Below, piece after piece: positions 1 to 7,973 of a stretch of 64,000 nucleotides of DNA. Numbering within the stretch: position 1 is the stretch's first letter; the number at the start of each line of letters is the position of its first letter. The notes under the pieces were generated by a model that worked only from the letters and a program-made list of their open reading frames with translations, searched no databases and was not told where the DNA came from. This stretch comes from Nocardioides sp. (GTDB lineage: Bacteria > Actinomycetota > Actinomycetes > Propionibacteriales > Nocardioidaceae). The DNA is taken from positions 419,317 to 483,316 of the forward strand of contig NZ_JASEEQ010000002.1 in NCBI RefSeq assembly GCF_030019515.1, given 5' to 3'. The translations under genes were made by a program, and so were the position numbers.

Positions 1-288
1 CTCGCCGGGTGGCATCTCGACGTCGCCGGCGTCGACCACCCGCAGGTCGCGGAGGGCGTCGACCCGCAGCGCGAGGTGCGGGCGCGAGCCGTCGTGAGGC
101 AGGTAGTCGGTCTGCCGGATCGCGCTCGGCCCGAAGCGGGTCCCCGGTCGGTGCGAGGTCCCCCCGTCGAACGGGGCCCCCACGACCACGACGTCCGCCG
201 CGGCCAATGCGTCGGCGTCGTCGAGGTCGACCGGGTCGACGCCGAGGAAGGTGAGGTCGGGACCGAACTGCGCGCCGTACCGGGTCAT
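1..288 (-). CDS. speB: Agmatinase/ureohydrolase-family protein (5' part only, cut by window edge)
   Basis: Translating the minus strand from the ATG at 286-288 gives 96 residues with no stop before the window edge. They include GAPFDGG, then SHRPGTRFGP, then SAIRQTDYLP, which match the N-terminal substrate/fold region of agmatinase and related ureohydrolases (urea removal from agmatine to give putrescine). The manganese-binding His/Asp motifs lie in the missing part, so substrate cannot be decided; guanidinobutyrase or another ureohydrolase is possible. An AGGAA sequence sits about 5 nt before the ATG. The gene is divergent from the aminotransferase at 404 and lies next to polyamine transport genes, which supports a role in agmatine/putrescine metabolism. 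Confidence 0.8.
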   Translation of the reverse strand, partial: MTRYGAQFGPDLTFLGVDPVDLDDADALAAADVVVVGAPFDGGTSHRPGTRFGPSAIRQTDYLPHDGSRPHLALRVDALRDLRVVDAGDVEMPPGE

Positions 289-367
289 GGGGTGTTCCTA
301 TCACGCGGGCCACCCGGAAGATCGCTTCGGATTTCGCGTCATTCGCGTGTCTGCACGACGGATTCAC

Positions 368-397
368 TTGCATTGCGAAGGTTCCACAGCGCATCAT
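368..397 (+). promoter_or_regulatory. Candidate promoter of the aminotransferase gene
   Basis: TTGCAT at 368-373 and CATCAT at 392-397 are separated by 18 nt and resemble -35 and -10 hexamers. The -10-like element is only 6 nt before the ATG at 404, so the transcript may be leaderless. Assigned by eye. Confidence 0.4.
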
Positions 398-403
398 GGG
401 GTC

Positions 404-1789
404 ATGCACCCGGACTACGACCACCTCCAGCAGGCCGCCAAGGACCACCTGTGGATGCACTTCACTCGGCATTCGTCCTACCGCGACGAGGACGTGCCGG
501 TGATCGTTCGCGGCGAGGGCGCCTACATCTGGGACGCGCGCGGCAAGCGCTACCTCGACGGCCTGGCCGGCCTGTTCGTCTCCCAGCTCGGGCACGGTCG
601 GACCGAGCTCGCGGAGGCCGCCGCCGCTCAAGCCAAGGAGCTCGCGTTCCACCCGCTGTGGTCCTACGCCCACCCGAACGCCATCCTGCTCGCCGAGCGG
701 ATCGCCGGGTACGCACCGGGCTCGCTGAACCGGGTGTTCTTCAGCAGCGGCGGCGGCGAGTCCGTCGAGTCCGCCTGGAAGCTGGCGAAGAACTACTTCA
801 AGCTCGTCGGCAAGCCGATGAAGCACAAGGTGCTCAGCCGCGCCATCGCCTACCACGGGACCACGCAGGGTGCGCTCTCGATCACCGGCCTGCCGCCGCT
901 GAAGCAGCAGTTCGAGCCGCTGGTGCCCTCGACGTTCCGGGTCCCGAACACCAACCTCTACCGCGCTCCGGCCGGCACGGCGGGCCCCGACGGCACCGAC
1001 GCCGAGGCGTTCGGCCGGTGGGCCGCCGACCAGATCGCGGTCGCCATCGAGAACGAGGGCCCCGAGACGGTGGCGGCGATCTTCCTCGAACCGGTGCAGA
1101 ACTCCGGCGGTTGCTTCCCGCCCCCGCCGGGCTACTTCCAGCGGGTCCGCGAGATCTGCGACGAGTACGACGTGCTGATGGTCTCCGACGAGGTCATCTG
1201 CGCCTTCGGCCGGCTCGGTCACATGTTCGGGGCCGAGCGCTACGGCTACGAGCCGGACATCATCACCTGTGCCAAGGGCATCACGTCGGGCTACGCCCCG
1301 CTCGGCGCGATGATCGCCTCGGACCGGCTGATGGAGCCGTTCCTCGCCGACGGCGAGATGTTCGCGCACGGATACACGTTCGGCGGCCACCCGGTCTCCA
1401 CCGCGGTCGCGATGGCCAACCTCGACGTCTTCGAGTCCGAGGACGTCCTCGGCCATGTCCGTGCCAACGAGGGGGCGTTCCGCGCGACGCTCGAGCGGCT
1501 GCTCGACCTGCCGATCGTCGGCGACGTCCGGGGGGACGGGTACTTCTACGGGATCGAGCTGGTCAAGGACAAGGCCACCCGGGAGTCCTTCACGGCCGAG
1601 GAGTGCGAGCGGATCCTGTTCGGCTTCGTCTCCAAGCAGCTGTTCGCGGAGGGCCTCTACTGCCGGGCCGACGACCGTGGCGACCCGGTCATCCAGCTCT
1701 CCCCGCCGCTGATCTGCGACCAGCAGCACTTCGACGAGATGGAGCAGATCCTGCGCGTCGTCCTCGACAAGGCCGGCACGCTGGTCTGA
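404..1789 (+). CDS. Class III pyridoxal-phosphate aminotransferase, probable putrescine/omega-amino acid transaminase
   Basis: This 461-residue protein is a fold-type I omega-aminotransferase. It shows the early VRGEGAYIWDARGKRYLDGL region, the SDEVICAFGR segment, and the PLP lysine at about residue 291 in CAKGITSGYAPLG. Members move the terminal amino group of putrescine, beta-alanine or similar amines to pyruvate or 2-oxoglutarate. The flanking agmatinase-like gene, polyamine ABC transporter and PuuB-like oxidoreductase favour putrescine or another diamine, but sequence alone does not fix the substrate. An open frame continues upstream to 251; ATG 404 is preferred because the family homology begins there and a promoter-like pair lies just before it. 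Expected to be cytosolic. Confidence 0.88.
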   Translation: MHPDYDHLQQAAKDHLWMHFTRHSSYRDEDVPVIVRGEGAYIWDARGKRYLDGLAGLFVSQLGHGRTELAEAAAAQAKELAFHPLWSYAHPNAILLAERIAGYAPGSLNRVFFSSGGGESVESAWKLAKNYFKLVGKPMKHKVLSRAIAYHGTTQGALSITGLPPLKQQFEPLVPSTFRVPNTNLYRAPAGTAGPDGTDAEAFGRWAADQIAVAIENEGPETVAAIFLEPVQNSGGCFPPPPGYFQRVREICDEYDVLMVSDEVICAFGRLGHMFGAERYGYEPDIITCAKGITSGYAPLGAMIASDRLMEPFLADGEMFAHGYTFGGHPVSTAVAMANLDVFESEDVLGHVRANEGAFRATLERLLDLPIVGDVRGDGYFYGIELVKDKATRESFTAEECERILFGFVSKQLFAEGLYCRADDRGDPVIQLSPPLICDQQHFDEMEQILRVVLDKAGTLV

Positions 1790-1815
1790 CCGCTTTCGCT
1801 GCCGCCGGCGGTCAG
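1786..1815. terminator. Hairpin shared by two convergent genes
   Basis: CTGACCGC at 1786-1793 pairs perfectly with GCGGTCAG at 1808-1815 around a 14-nt loop. The arms include the TGA of the aminotransferase (1787-1789) and the TGA of potC (1812-1814). No U-tract is present. It is probably a bidirectional terminator. Confidence 0.55.
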
Positions 1816-2687
1816 CCCAGGCCGATCGACCGGCGGCGGCGCCAGAGCTCGCCGGCCACCACGAACACGAACGACACCAGGAACATGATCGACCCGACGA
1901 CGAACAGCTGGGCCGGGAAGTCCTTCAGCTTGCTGCCGTAGACGAAGATCGGGAACGTGACCGACTGGCCGGCCGTGAAGTTCGTGACGATGAAGTCGTC
2001 GAAGGACAGCGAGAAGGCCAGCAGCGCCGCCGCGACGATCCCCGGCATCGCCAGCGGCAGGGTGACCAGGCGGAAGGTCTGCCACTCGTTCGCGTAGAGG
2101 TCCATCGCGGCCTGCTCCAGGCGCGCGTCCATGCCGGCCAGCCTCGCCTTCACGGTCACGACCACGAACGACAGGCAGAACAGCACGTGGGCGATCACGA
2201 TCGTGACGAAGCCGAGCGCGCCGTCCAGCCCCACGGAGACGAACATCGCCAGCAGCGAGGACCCCATGACCACCTCGGGGGTCGCCATCGGCAGGAAGAT
2301 CAGCAGGTTCGAGGCCGCCCGCCCCCGGAAGGAGTGGCGCACCAGGGCGAACGCCATCAGCGTGCCGAGCACGGTCGCCAGCACGGTGGCCGTCAGGCTC
2401 ACGGCAACGCTGAGCCGCAGCGAGTCGCACAAGCCCTCGGGCTCGCAGATCGAGGTCCAGTTGCTCCAGGTGAACGACTCGAACTCCGCGGTCGCGGAGC
2501 GGCCGGACGGCTGGTTGAACGAGAGCGCGAAGATGTAGCCGATCGGCACGAACATGTAGACCAGCACCAGGATCCCGATGAACAGGACCAGGTGGTCGGC
2601 CAGCCAGCGCCCGACCGGCGTCCGGGTTCGCCCGGATCTGCGGGGCCGGGACCGGCCGGCGACGGGCAGGCGCGTGTCGGTGGCCAT
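1812..2687 (-). CDS. potC: Spermidine/putrescine-type ABC transporter permease PotC
   Basis: This 291-residue inner-membrane permease follows a basic N-terminus with six hydrophobic segments. Its cytoplasmic loop has the binding-protein-dependent transport signature (EQAAMDLYANEWQTF, then LPLAMPGIVAAALLAFSLSFDDF), which docks on PotA. The DDFIVTNF end of that loop is typical of PotC. The ATG at 2685-2687 overlaps the potB stop by one base (TGATG), so the two are translationally coupled. It is the last gene of potD-potA-potB-potC. Polyamine specificity is inferred from family and context. Confidence 0.92.
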   Translation of the reverse strand: MATDTRLPVAGRSRPRRSGRTRTPVGRWLADHLVLFIGILVLVYMFVPIGYIFALSFNQPSGRSATAEFESFTWSNWTSICEPEGLCDSLRLSVAVSLTATVLATVLGTLMAFALVRHSFRGRAASNLLIFLPMATPEVVMGSSLLAMFVSVGLDGALGFVTIVIAHVLFCLSFVVVTVKARLAGMDARLEQAAMDLYANEWQTFRLVTLPLAMPGIVAAALLAFSLSFDDFIVTNFTAGQSVTFPIFVYGSKLKDFPAQLFVVGSIMFLVSFVFVVAGELWRRRRSIGLG

Positions 2688-3580
2688 CAGACCAGCTCCT
2701 CGGTGCCGGCCCGCCGCACGTAGACGACGACCATCAGCACCACGAGCGCCATCAGGATCAGCGACAGGCTGGCCGCGAGCGGGTAGTTGTGCTCGGTGAG
2801 GAACGCCGCCTGGATCCGGTTGCCGACCATGTACTGCTTCGGCGTGCCCAGCAGCTCGGCGTTGATGTAGTCACCGCAGGCCGGGATGAACGTGAGCAGG
2901 GTCCCGGACACGACTCCCGGCAGCGACAGCGGGAACGTCACCTTGCGGAAGCCCGTGAACGGGCTCGAGTACAGGTCGCCGGCCGCCTCGATCAACCGGT
3001 AGTCCACCTTGCTCAGCGAGGCGTAGAGCGGCAGCGTCATGAACGGCATGAAGTTGTAGATCAGCCCCGCGATCACCGCCACCGGCGTCGCCAGCAGCCG
3101 GCCGTCGTCGGGCAGCACGGAGATGGTCTGCAGGAAGCTGGTGACGGGGCCCTGGTCGGACAGGATCGTGCGCCACGACAGGGTGCGCAGCAGGAAGCTG
3201 GTGAAGAACGGCGCGATCACCAGCACCAGCATGACGTTGCGCCACCGCCCCGCCTTGAACGCGATCGCGTAGGCCAGCGGGTAGCCGAGGGCCAGGCAGA
3301 CGCCGGTGGCGATGCCGGCGTACAGGAAGGAACGCGCGAACAGGTTCCAGGTGTCCCGGACGGCGTCGACGTAGTTGGCGACGTGCCACGTCATCGCGTA
3401 GCCCTGCTCGTAGGAGCCGCTCGGGTCGTACAGCGAGGTGAAGACGAGCTGGACCGTCGGGAACAGGAAGAACACGGCCAGCCAGAGCATGCCGGGGACC
3501 AGCAGCAGCCAGCCCCACCCGCGGCGCCTGGCCGTCTCGCTGCCGGGCTGCGGGCCCGCGGGCACCGGCGCTGCGCTCAC
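2687..3580 (-). CDS. potB: Spermidine/putrescine-type ABC transporter permease PotB
   Basis: This 297-residue integral membrane permease forms the channel with PotC. It has an N-terminal transmembrane helix (WLLLVPGMLWLAVFFLFP), several more hydrophobic stretches, and the EAA-type loop containing EAAGDLYSSPFTGF and LPLSLPGVVSG. The GTG start at 3578-3580 overlaps the potA stop, which fits one polycistronic message. The frame stays open far upstream, but that part lies antisense-free inside potA in another frame and is not homologous to permeases, so GTG 3580 is the sensible start. Confidence 0.92.
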   Translation of the reverse strand: MSAAPVPAGPQPGSETARRRGWGWLLLVPGMLWLAVFFLFPTVQLVFTSLYDPSGSYEQGYAMTWHVANYVDAVRDTWNLFARSFLYAGIATGVCLALGYPLAYAIAFKAGRWRNVMLVLVIAPFFTSFLLRTLSWRTILSDQGPVTSFLQTISVLPDDGRLLATPVAVIAGLIYNFMPFMTLPLYASLSKVDYRLIEAAGDLYSSPFTGFRKVTFPLSLPGVVSGTLLTFIPACGDYINAELLGTPKQYMVGNRIQAAFLTEHNYPLAASLSLILMALVVLMVVVYVRRAGTEELV

Positions 3581-4710
3581 TCGATGTCCTCCGGCGTCAT
3601 CAGGCCGGCGTGCGCGTCCTGGTCGGCGTCGAGCAGGAAGGTGTGCTCGGGGGCCCACATCAGGTCCACCTCGTCGCCGTTCCGGAAGGCCGGGCGCCGT
3701 CCGGTGTTCTGCTCGAACACCATCAGCTCCTGTCCCCAGGGCGTCGCGACGAGGTACTGCGTGCTGACACCCACGAAGCTGACATCGGTGACCCGGCCGC
3801 CGGTCAGGACGTTGACACCTGTGTGGTCCTCGGCCTCGGACGCCGCGACGAACACCTTCTCCGGCCGGACGCCGAGCCAGGCGCTCCGGCCGGCGGCGTG
3901 CGAGCGCGACGCAGCCAGCCGGAGCTTCTGGCCGTGGCAGTCGACGACCACGTCGCCACCCGCTGTGTCGATGACGTCGGCCCGGACCAGGTTCGACTGG
4001 CCGAGGAAGTTGGCGACGAACGTCGTCACCGGGTTCTCGTACAGGTCGGCGGGCGCACCCATCTGCTCGATCACGCCGTTGTTCATCACAGCGATGGTGT
4101 CGGCCATCGTCATGGCCTCTTCCTGGTCGTGCGTGACGTGCACGAAGGTGACCTCGATCTCGGTCTGGATCCGCTTGAGCTCGATCTGCATCTGCCGGCG
4201 CAGCTTGAGGTCGAGCGCACCCAGGGGCTCGTCGAGCAGCAGCACGCCCGGCTCGTTGATCAGCGCGCGGCCGAGGGCCACCCGCTGCTGCTGACCGCCC
4301 GAGAGCTGACCCGGCTTGCGGTCGCCGTACCCGCCGAGCTCGACGAGCTCGAGCATGTCGCGGGTCTTCTGCTGGTAGTCCTTCACGCCCCGGCGCCGCA
4401 GCCCGAACGCGACGTTCTCGAAGATCGTCAGGTGCGGGAACAGGGCGTAGGACTGGAAGACCGTGTTGACCGGACGCTTGTAGGGACGCAGGTGCGTGAT
4501 GTCGTCCTCGCCGATCAGCACCCGCCCGTCCGTCGGGTCCTCCAGCCCGGCCACCATCCGCAGCGTGGTGGTCTTGCCGCACCCCGAGGGGCCCAGGAGG
4601 GCGAAGAACGAGCCGTTCGGCACCGTCAGCGACAGGTCGTCGACCGCGACGAAGTCCCCGAAGCGCTTGGTCAGGTTCTCCAGCCTCAGGTCCGCGTTGC
4701 GGTCAGCCAC
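3577..4710 (-). CDS. potA: Spermidine/putrescine-type ABC transporter ATP-binding protein PotA
   Basis: This 377-residue ATPase energises polyamine uptake from the cytoplasmic face. Walker A is GPSGCGKTT (residues 40-48), the signature LSGGQQQR is at 136-143, and Walker B VLLLDEP is at 156-162. The C-terminal third is a TOBE/OB-like regulatory domain, with GVRPEKVFV at its beginning. The length is usual for PotA. The start is a GTG at 4708-4710 that overlaps the end of potD by 8 nt. Confidence 0.95.
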   Translation of the reverse strand: MADRNADLRLENLTKRFGDFVAVDDLSLTVPNGSFFALLGPSGCGKTTTLRMVAGLEDPTDGRVLIGEDDITHLRPYKRPVNTVFQSYALFPHLTIFENVAFGLRRRGVKDYQQKTRDMLELVELGGYGDRKPGQLSGGQQQRVALGRALINEPGVLLLDEPLGALDLKLRRQMQIELKRIQTEIEVTFVHVTHDQEEAMTMADTIAVMNNGVIEQMGAPADLYENPVTTFVANFLGQSNLVRADVIDTAGGDVVVDCHGQKLRLAASRSHAAGRSAWLGVRPEKVFVAASEAEDHTGVNVLTGGRVTDVSFVGVSTQYLVATPWGQELMVFEQNTGRRPAFRNGDEVDLMWAPEHTFLLDADQDAHAGLMTPEDIE

Positions 4711-5929
4711 CCATCACCTCGTTGAACTGGCGCTGGTAGTCGCGCTCCTGGGTGTCGGTCAGCGGCATGAACTGGTAGCCCGACTCCATGGTCTTGGCGT
4801 CGGGGAAGATGAAGTCGCTGTTCGCCGCGGACTTGTCGAACTGCGCGATCTCCTGTTGAGCGCCCTTGACCGGGCACAGGTAGTAGTTCCACGCGGCGAG
4901 CTTCGCGGCGTTGACCGGGTCGTAGTAGAAGTTCATCAGCTCCTCGACGTTCGACTTGTGCTCCGCCTTGTTCGGCACCAGCATGTTGTCGGTCCAGATC
5001 GCGAAGCCCTCGCTGGGCGGGACGTACTTGAACTTCCCGCCGCCGAGCAGGTTGATGACGTCGCCGCTCCACGCCTCGCAGGCGACGATGTCGCCGGACT
5101 TCATGTCGTCGACGTAGTCGTTGCCCGTGAACCTGCGCACCTGACCGCTGTCGACGTAGCCCTGGAGGCTGTCGATCGCGGCCGAGAACTCGTCGTCGGT
5201 GAAGTCCTCGGGGTCGCTCCCGTTCAGGAGCAGCATGAACAGCATCGTGTCCCGCATCTCGCTGAGTACGTCGATCTTGCCCTTGAGGTCGGGGCGGGTG
5301 AGCAGCTCCTCGAAGCTCGTGACCGGGTCGGTGAGCTCGGCGTTGTAGCAGATGCCGGTCATGCCGCTCTGCCACGGGACGCTGTAGTCGCGGTTCGGGT
5401 CCCAGCTGGGCGACTTCAAGGAGTCGATCAGGTTCGCGTCGACGTTGGGCAGGTTGGCGTGGTCGAGCTTCTGGATCCAGCCGAGGTCGATCATCCGCGC
5501 CGCCATGTAGTCGGTCACGACGAAGAGGTCACGGCTCGTGGGCCGGCAGTCCTGCAGCTGGGGCGACACCTTGGCGAAGAACTGCTCGTTGTCGTTGACG
5601 TCGCCGTTCTTGTAGTCGACGGTGATGCCCGTCTGCTCCTGGAACTTCGAGAGCGTGGAGTCCGGCTTCTTCACGGGGTCGATGTAGCCGATCCAGTTGG
5701 CGAACGTGATCGTCTTCTGGTCGGCACTGAGGTCGGTGCTCGTGCAGGAGCCCGCGTCGACCTTCGCGCCCTCGGTCCCGCACGCCGAGAGCAGTCCCGG
5801 CGCACCCACCGCCAGCGCGGCGAGCGAGGCTCCGCGGAGGAAGGACCTCCTCCCCACCCCCGGTACCGCCCCCGGTCCGGCCCCGCGGGCGACTCGCGCC
5901 AAGGCCGCCAACCTGACAGAGTCGGACAT
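4703..5929 (-). CDS. potD: Polyamine-type substrate-binding lipoprotein PotD, Tat-exported
   Basis: This 408-residue extracellular solute-binding protein carries a twin-arginine signal (RRSFLRG, residues 27-33), a hydrophobic stretch and a lipobox LLSAC with lipidated Cys50. It should therefore be exported folded and anchored outside the membrane. The mature part has PotD/PotF-type features: FANWIGYIDP at the start, ACEAWSGDV in the middle, and NFYYDPVNAAKLAAWNYY near the end. It is the first gene of the operon. The ATG at 5927-5929 has GGAGGT at 5935-5940, 5 nt upstream. Putrescine, spermidine or another cationic ligand is possible. Confidence 0.93.
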   Translation of the reverse strand: MSDSVRLAALARVARGAGPGAVPGVGRRSFLRGASLAALAVGAPGLLSACGTEGAKVDAGSCTSTDLSADQKTITFANWIGYIDPVKKPDSTLSKFQEQTGITVDYKNGDVNDNEQFFAKVSPQLQDCRPTSRDLFVVTDYMAARMIDLGWIQKLDHANLPNVDANLIDSLKSPSWDPNRDYSVPWQSGMTGICYNAELTDPVTSFEELLTRPDLKGKIDVLSEMRDTMLFMLLLNGSDPEDFTDDEFSAAIDSLQGYVDSGQVRRFTGNDYVDDMKSGDIVACEAWSGDVINLLGGGKFKYVPPSEGFAIWTDNMLVPNKAEHKSNVEELMNFYYDPVNAAKLAAWNYYLCPVKGAQQEIAQFDKSAANSDFIFPDAKTMESGYQFMPLTDTQERDYQRQFNEVMGG

Positions 5930-5968
5930 CCTCTACCTCCCGGAAGTTGAACGCGCTTGTGAGTGTGG

Positions 5969-5997
5969 ATAGTTGCAGAGGGACCGCCTCCGGACAA
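5969..5997 (-). promoter_or_regulatory. Candidate promoter of the potDABC operon
   Basis: On the minus strand TTGTCC (5992-5997) is followed after exactly 17 nt by AACTAT (5969-5974). Transcription would start near 5962 and give a leader of about 33 nt ending in the potD ribosome-binding site. The Lrp-type regulator gene is divergent and could act here. Confidence 0.45.
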
Positions 5998-6086
5998 GTG
6001 AAACCGTTGAGTTGAAACATTCCTGCAACGAAAACCTTAGAAGCGCCCGGTGGCGAACATCCGAGTCGGCTGACAGGATGCGTCCC

Positions 6087-6566
6087 GTGGCGAGAACACC
6101 CAGAACAGCCCGGCCGACGGTCCACCTCGACGAGGTATCGAAGGCGATCATCGAGCAGCTCCAGCAGGACGGTCGACGCTCCTACGCCGCGATCGGCAAG
6201 GTGGTCGGCCTGTCCGAGGCCGCGGTCCGGCAGCGCGTGCAGCGCCTGATCGAGGGCGGCGTGATGCAGGTCGTCGCCGTCACCGACCCGCTCGAGCTCG
6301 GCTTCGCGCGCCAGGCGATGGTCGGCATCCGGGTCACCGGGCCGCTCGAGCCGGTGGCCGAGGCCATCGGAACGCTCGAGGAGGTCGACTACGTCGTGGT
6401 CACGGCCGGCTCCTACGACCTGCTGGTGGAGGTCGTCTGCGAGAGCGACGAGCACCTGCTCGAGCTGATCTCCGGGCGGATCCGCGCGATCGAGGGCGTG
6501 TCGATGACCGAGACGTTCATGTACCTGAGCCTGCGCAAGCAGACCTACTCGTGGGGTGTGCGCTGA
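6087..6566 (+). CDS. Lrp/AsnC-family transcriptional regulator
   Basis: This 159-residue protein has the two-domain Lrp/AsnC layout. The N-terminal helix-turn-helix (LDEVSKAIIEQL, then IGKVVGLSEAAVRQRVQRL) binds DNA, and the C-terminal RAM/ligand domain includes VDYVVVTAGSYDLLVEV. These proteins are amino-acid or amine-responsive repressors/activators that form octamers. GTG 6087 is chosen because AGGA lies about 8 nt upstream; ATG 6078 in the same frame is the alternative. Divergence from potDABC and overlap with the downstream oxidoreductase suggest it controls the polyamine module, which is inference. Confidence 0.88.
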   Translation: MARTPRTARPTVHLDEVSKAIIEQLQQDGRRSYAAIGKVVGLSEAAVRQRVQRLIEGGVMQVVAVTDPLELGFARQAMVGIRVTGPLEPVAEAIGTLEEVDYVVVTAGSYDLLVEVVCESDEHLLELISGRIRAIEGVSMTETFMYLSLRKQTYSWGVR

Positions 6567-7949
6567 ACCGTTCGACCGACCCGCACTGGGAGCGCCTGTC
6601 GCTGTGGCACGACAGTGTCGACGGCGACTGGACGCCCCGTCCCGCCCTCGCCGGCGACGTCGAGGCGGACGTCGCGATCGTGGGCGCGGGCTTCACCGGG
6701 CTGTGGACGGCGTACTACCTCGCCGAGGCCGACCCGACGCTGCGGATCGTGGTGCTCGAGGCCGAGACCGCGGGCTTCGGTGCGTCGGGGCGCAACGGCG
6801 GCTGGTGCTCGGCTGTTCCCCGCATCCCTGACGACCCTCGCCGGGCTCGCGGACCGCGACGGCGCGCTCGCCCAGCACCGCGCCATGCGCGAGACCGTCG
6901 ACGAGGTCGTCAAGGTCGCCGCGGCCGAGGGGATCGACGCGCACGTCGCCAAGGGCGGCACGATCGCGCTGGCCCGCAGCCGCGCCCAGTGGCGCCGGGC
7001 CCGGGCCGAGGTCGCCGAGGCGCGGCGCTGGGACCGCGACGAGGACGACCTGCGGCTGCTCGACCGGGCCGAGGCGACCGCGGTGCTCCGGGGCAGCCGG
7101 ACCGTGGGCGCGACGTACACCCCCGACTGCGCGGCCATCCACCCGGCGCGCCTGGTGCGCGGCCTGGCGGAGGCGGTCGAGCGGCGCGGCGTGACCATCC
7201 ACGAGCGCACCCGGGTCCGCTCCATCGGTCCGGGCCGGGCGCACACCGCGGACGGCGACGTGCGCGCGTCGACCGTGGTCCGGGCGACCGAGGGCTACAC
7301 CGCCTCCTTGCGCGGCGAGGAGCGCACCCTGGTCCCGGTCTACTCGCTGATCATCGCGACCGAGCCGCTGCCGCCCTCGACGTGGGAGGAGATCGGGCTG
7401 GCCCGGCGCGAGACGTTCACCGACCACCGGCACCTGATCGTCTACGGCCAGCGGACGGCGGACGACCGGCTGGTGTTCGGTGGCCGCGGCGCGCCGTACC
7501 ACCTCGGGTCGCGGATCCGCCCGGAGTACGACCGCGACGAGGCGGTCTTCGCCCGCCTCTACGCCACCCTGGTCGACCTGTTCCCGGTGCTCGCCGGCAC
7601 CCGGGTCACGCACGCGTGGGGCGGCGCGCTCGGCATCCCCCGGGACTGGTGCGCCTCGGTCGGGCTGGACCGGGACACCGGACTCGCCTGGGCCGGCGGG
7701 TACGTCGGGGACGGGGTCAGCACCACCAACCTCGCCGGCCGCACCCTGCGCGACCTGGTGCTCGATCGGGACACCGAGCTCACCCGGCTGCCGTGGGTGG
7801 GTCACCGCTCGCCGGACTGGGAGCGCGAGCCGCTGCGCTGGCTGGGCATCAACGTCGGCCTGCGGGCGATGACCCTCGCCGACGCGGAGGAGTCCGTCAC
7901 CCGACTGCCGAGCCTGGTCGCCCGGGCCGTCTCGCCGCTGCTCGGCTGA
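6551..7949 (+). pseudogene. FAD-dependent oxidoreductase (PuuB/DAO family) with an internal frameshift
   Basis: The gene encodes a D-amino-acid-oxidase-fold flavoprotein of the gamma-glutamylputrescine oxidase type. The first reading frame gives the FAD dinucleotide motif VAIVGAGFTGLWTAYYLAE, then FGASGRNGGWCS. Homology then continues in another frame from LFPASLTTLAGLADRDG to the end, including HAWGGALGIPRDW and WAGGYVGDGVSTTNLAGR. The break is at about 6812: a GC dinucleotide appears to be missing where Ala-Leu is expected (or one base is extra). The start is a GTG overlapping the regulator gene by 16 nt. It is either a recent pseudogene or a sequencing error. It would otherwise oxidise putrescine or gamma-glutamylputrescine. 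Confidence 0.82.
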
Positions 7950-7954
7950 CCCGG

Positions 7955-7969
7955 GTCGGCCCGGCCGAC
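7955..7969. terminator. Hairpin between convergent genes
   Basis: GTCGGC (7955-7960) and GCCGAC (7964-7969) form a perfect 6-bp stem with a CCG loop. It sits between the oxidoreductase and peptidase genes, which converge. There is no T-tract. Confidence 0.45.
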
Positions 7970-7973
7970 GCGG

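Noticed and set aside
6551..7949. Programmed frameshift in the oxidoreductase
   Set aside because: No slippery heptamer or pseudoknot was seen at 6805-6820, and the indel looks like a lost GC unit, so deletion or error is simpler.
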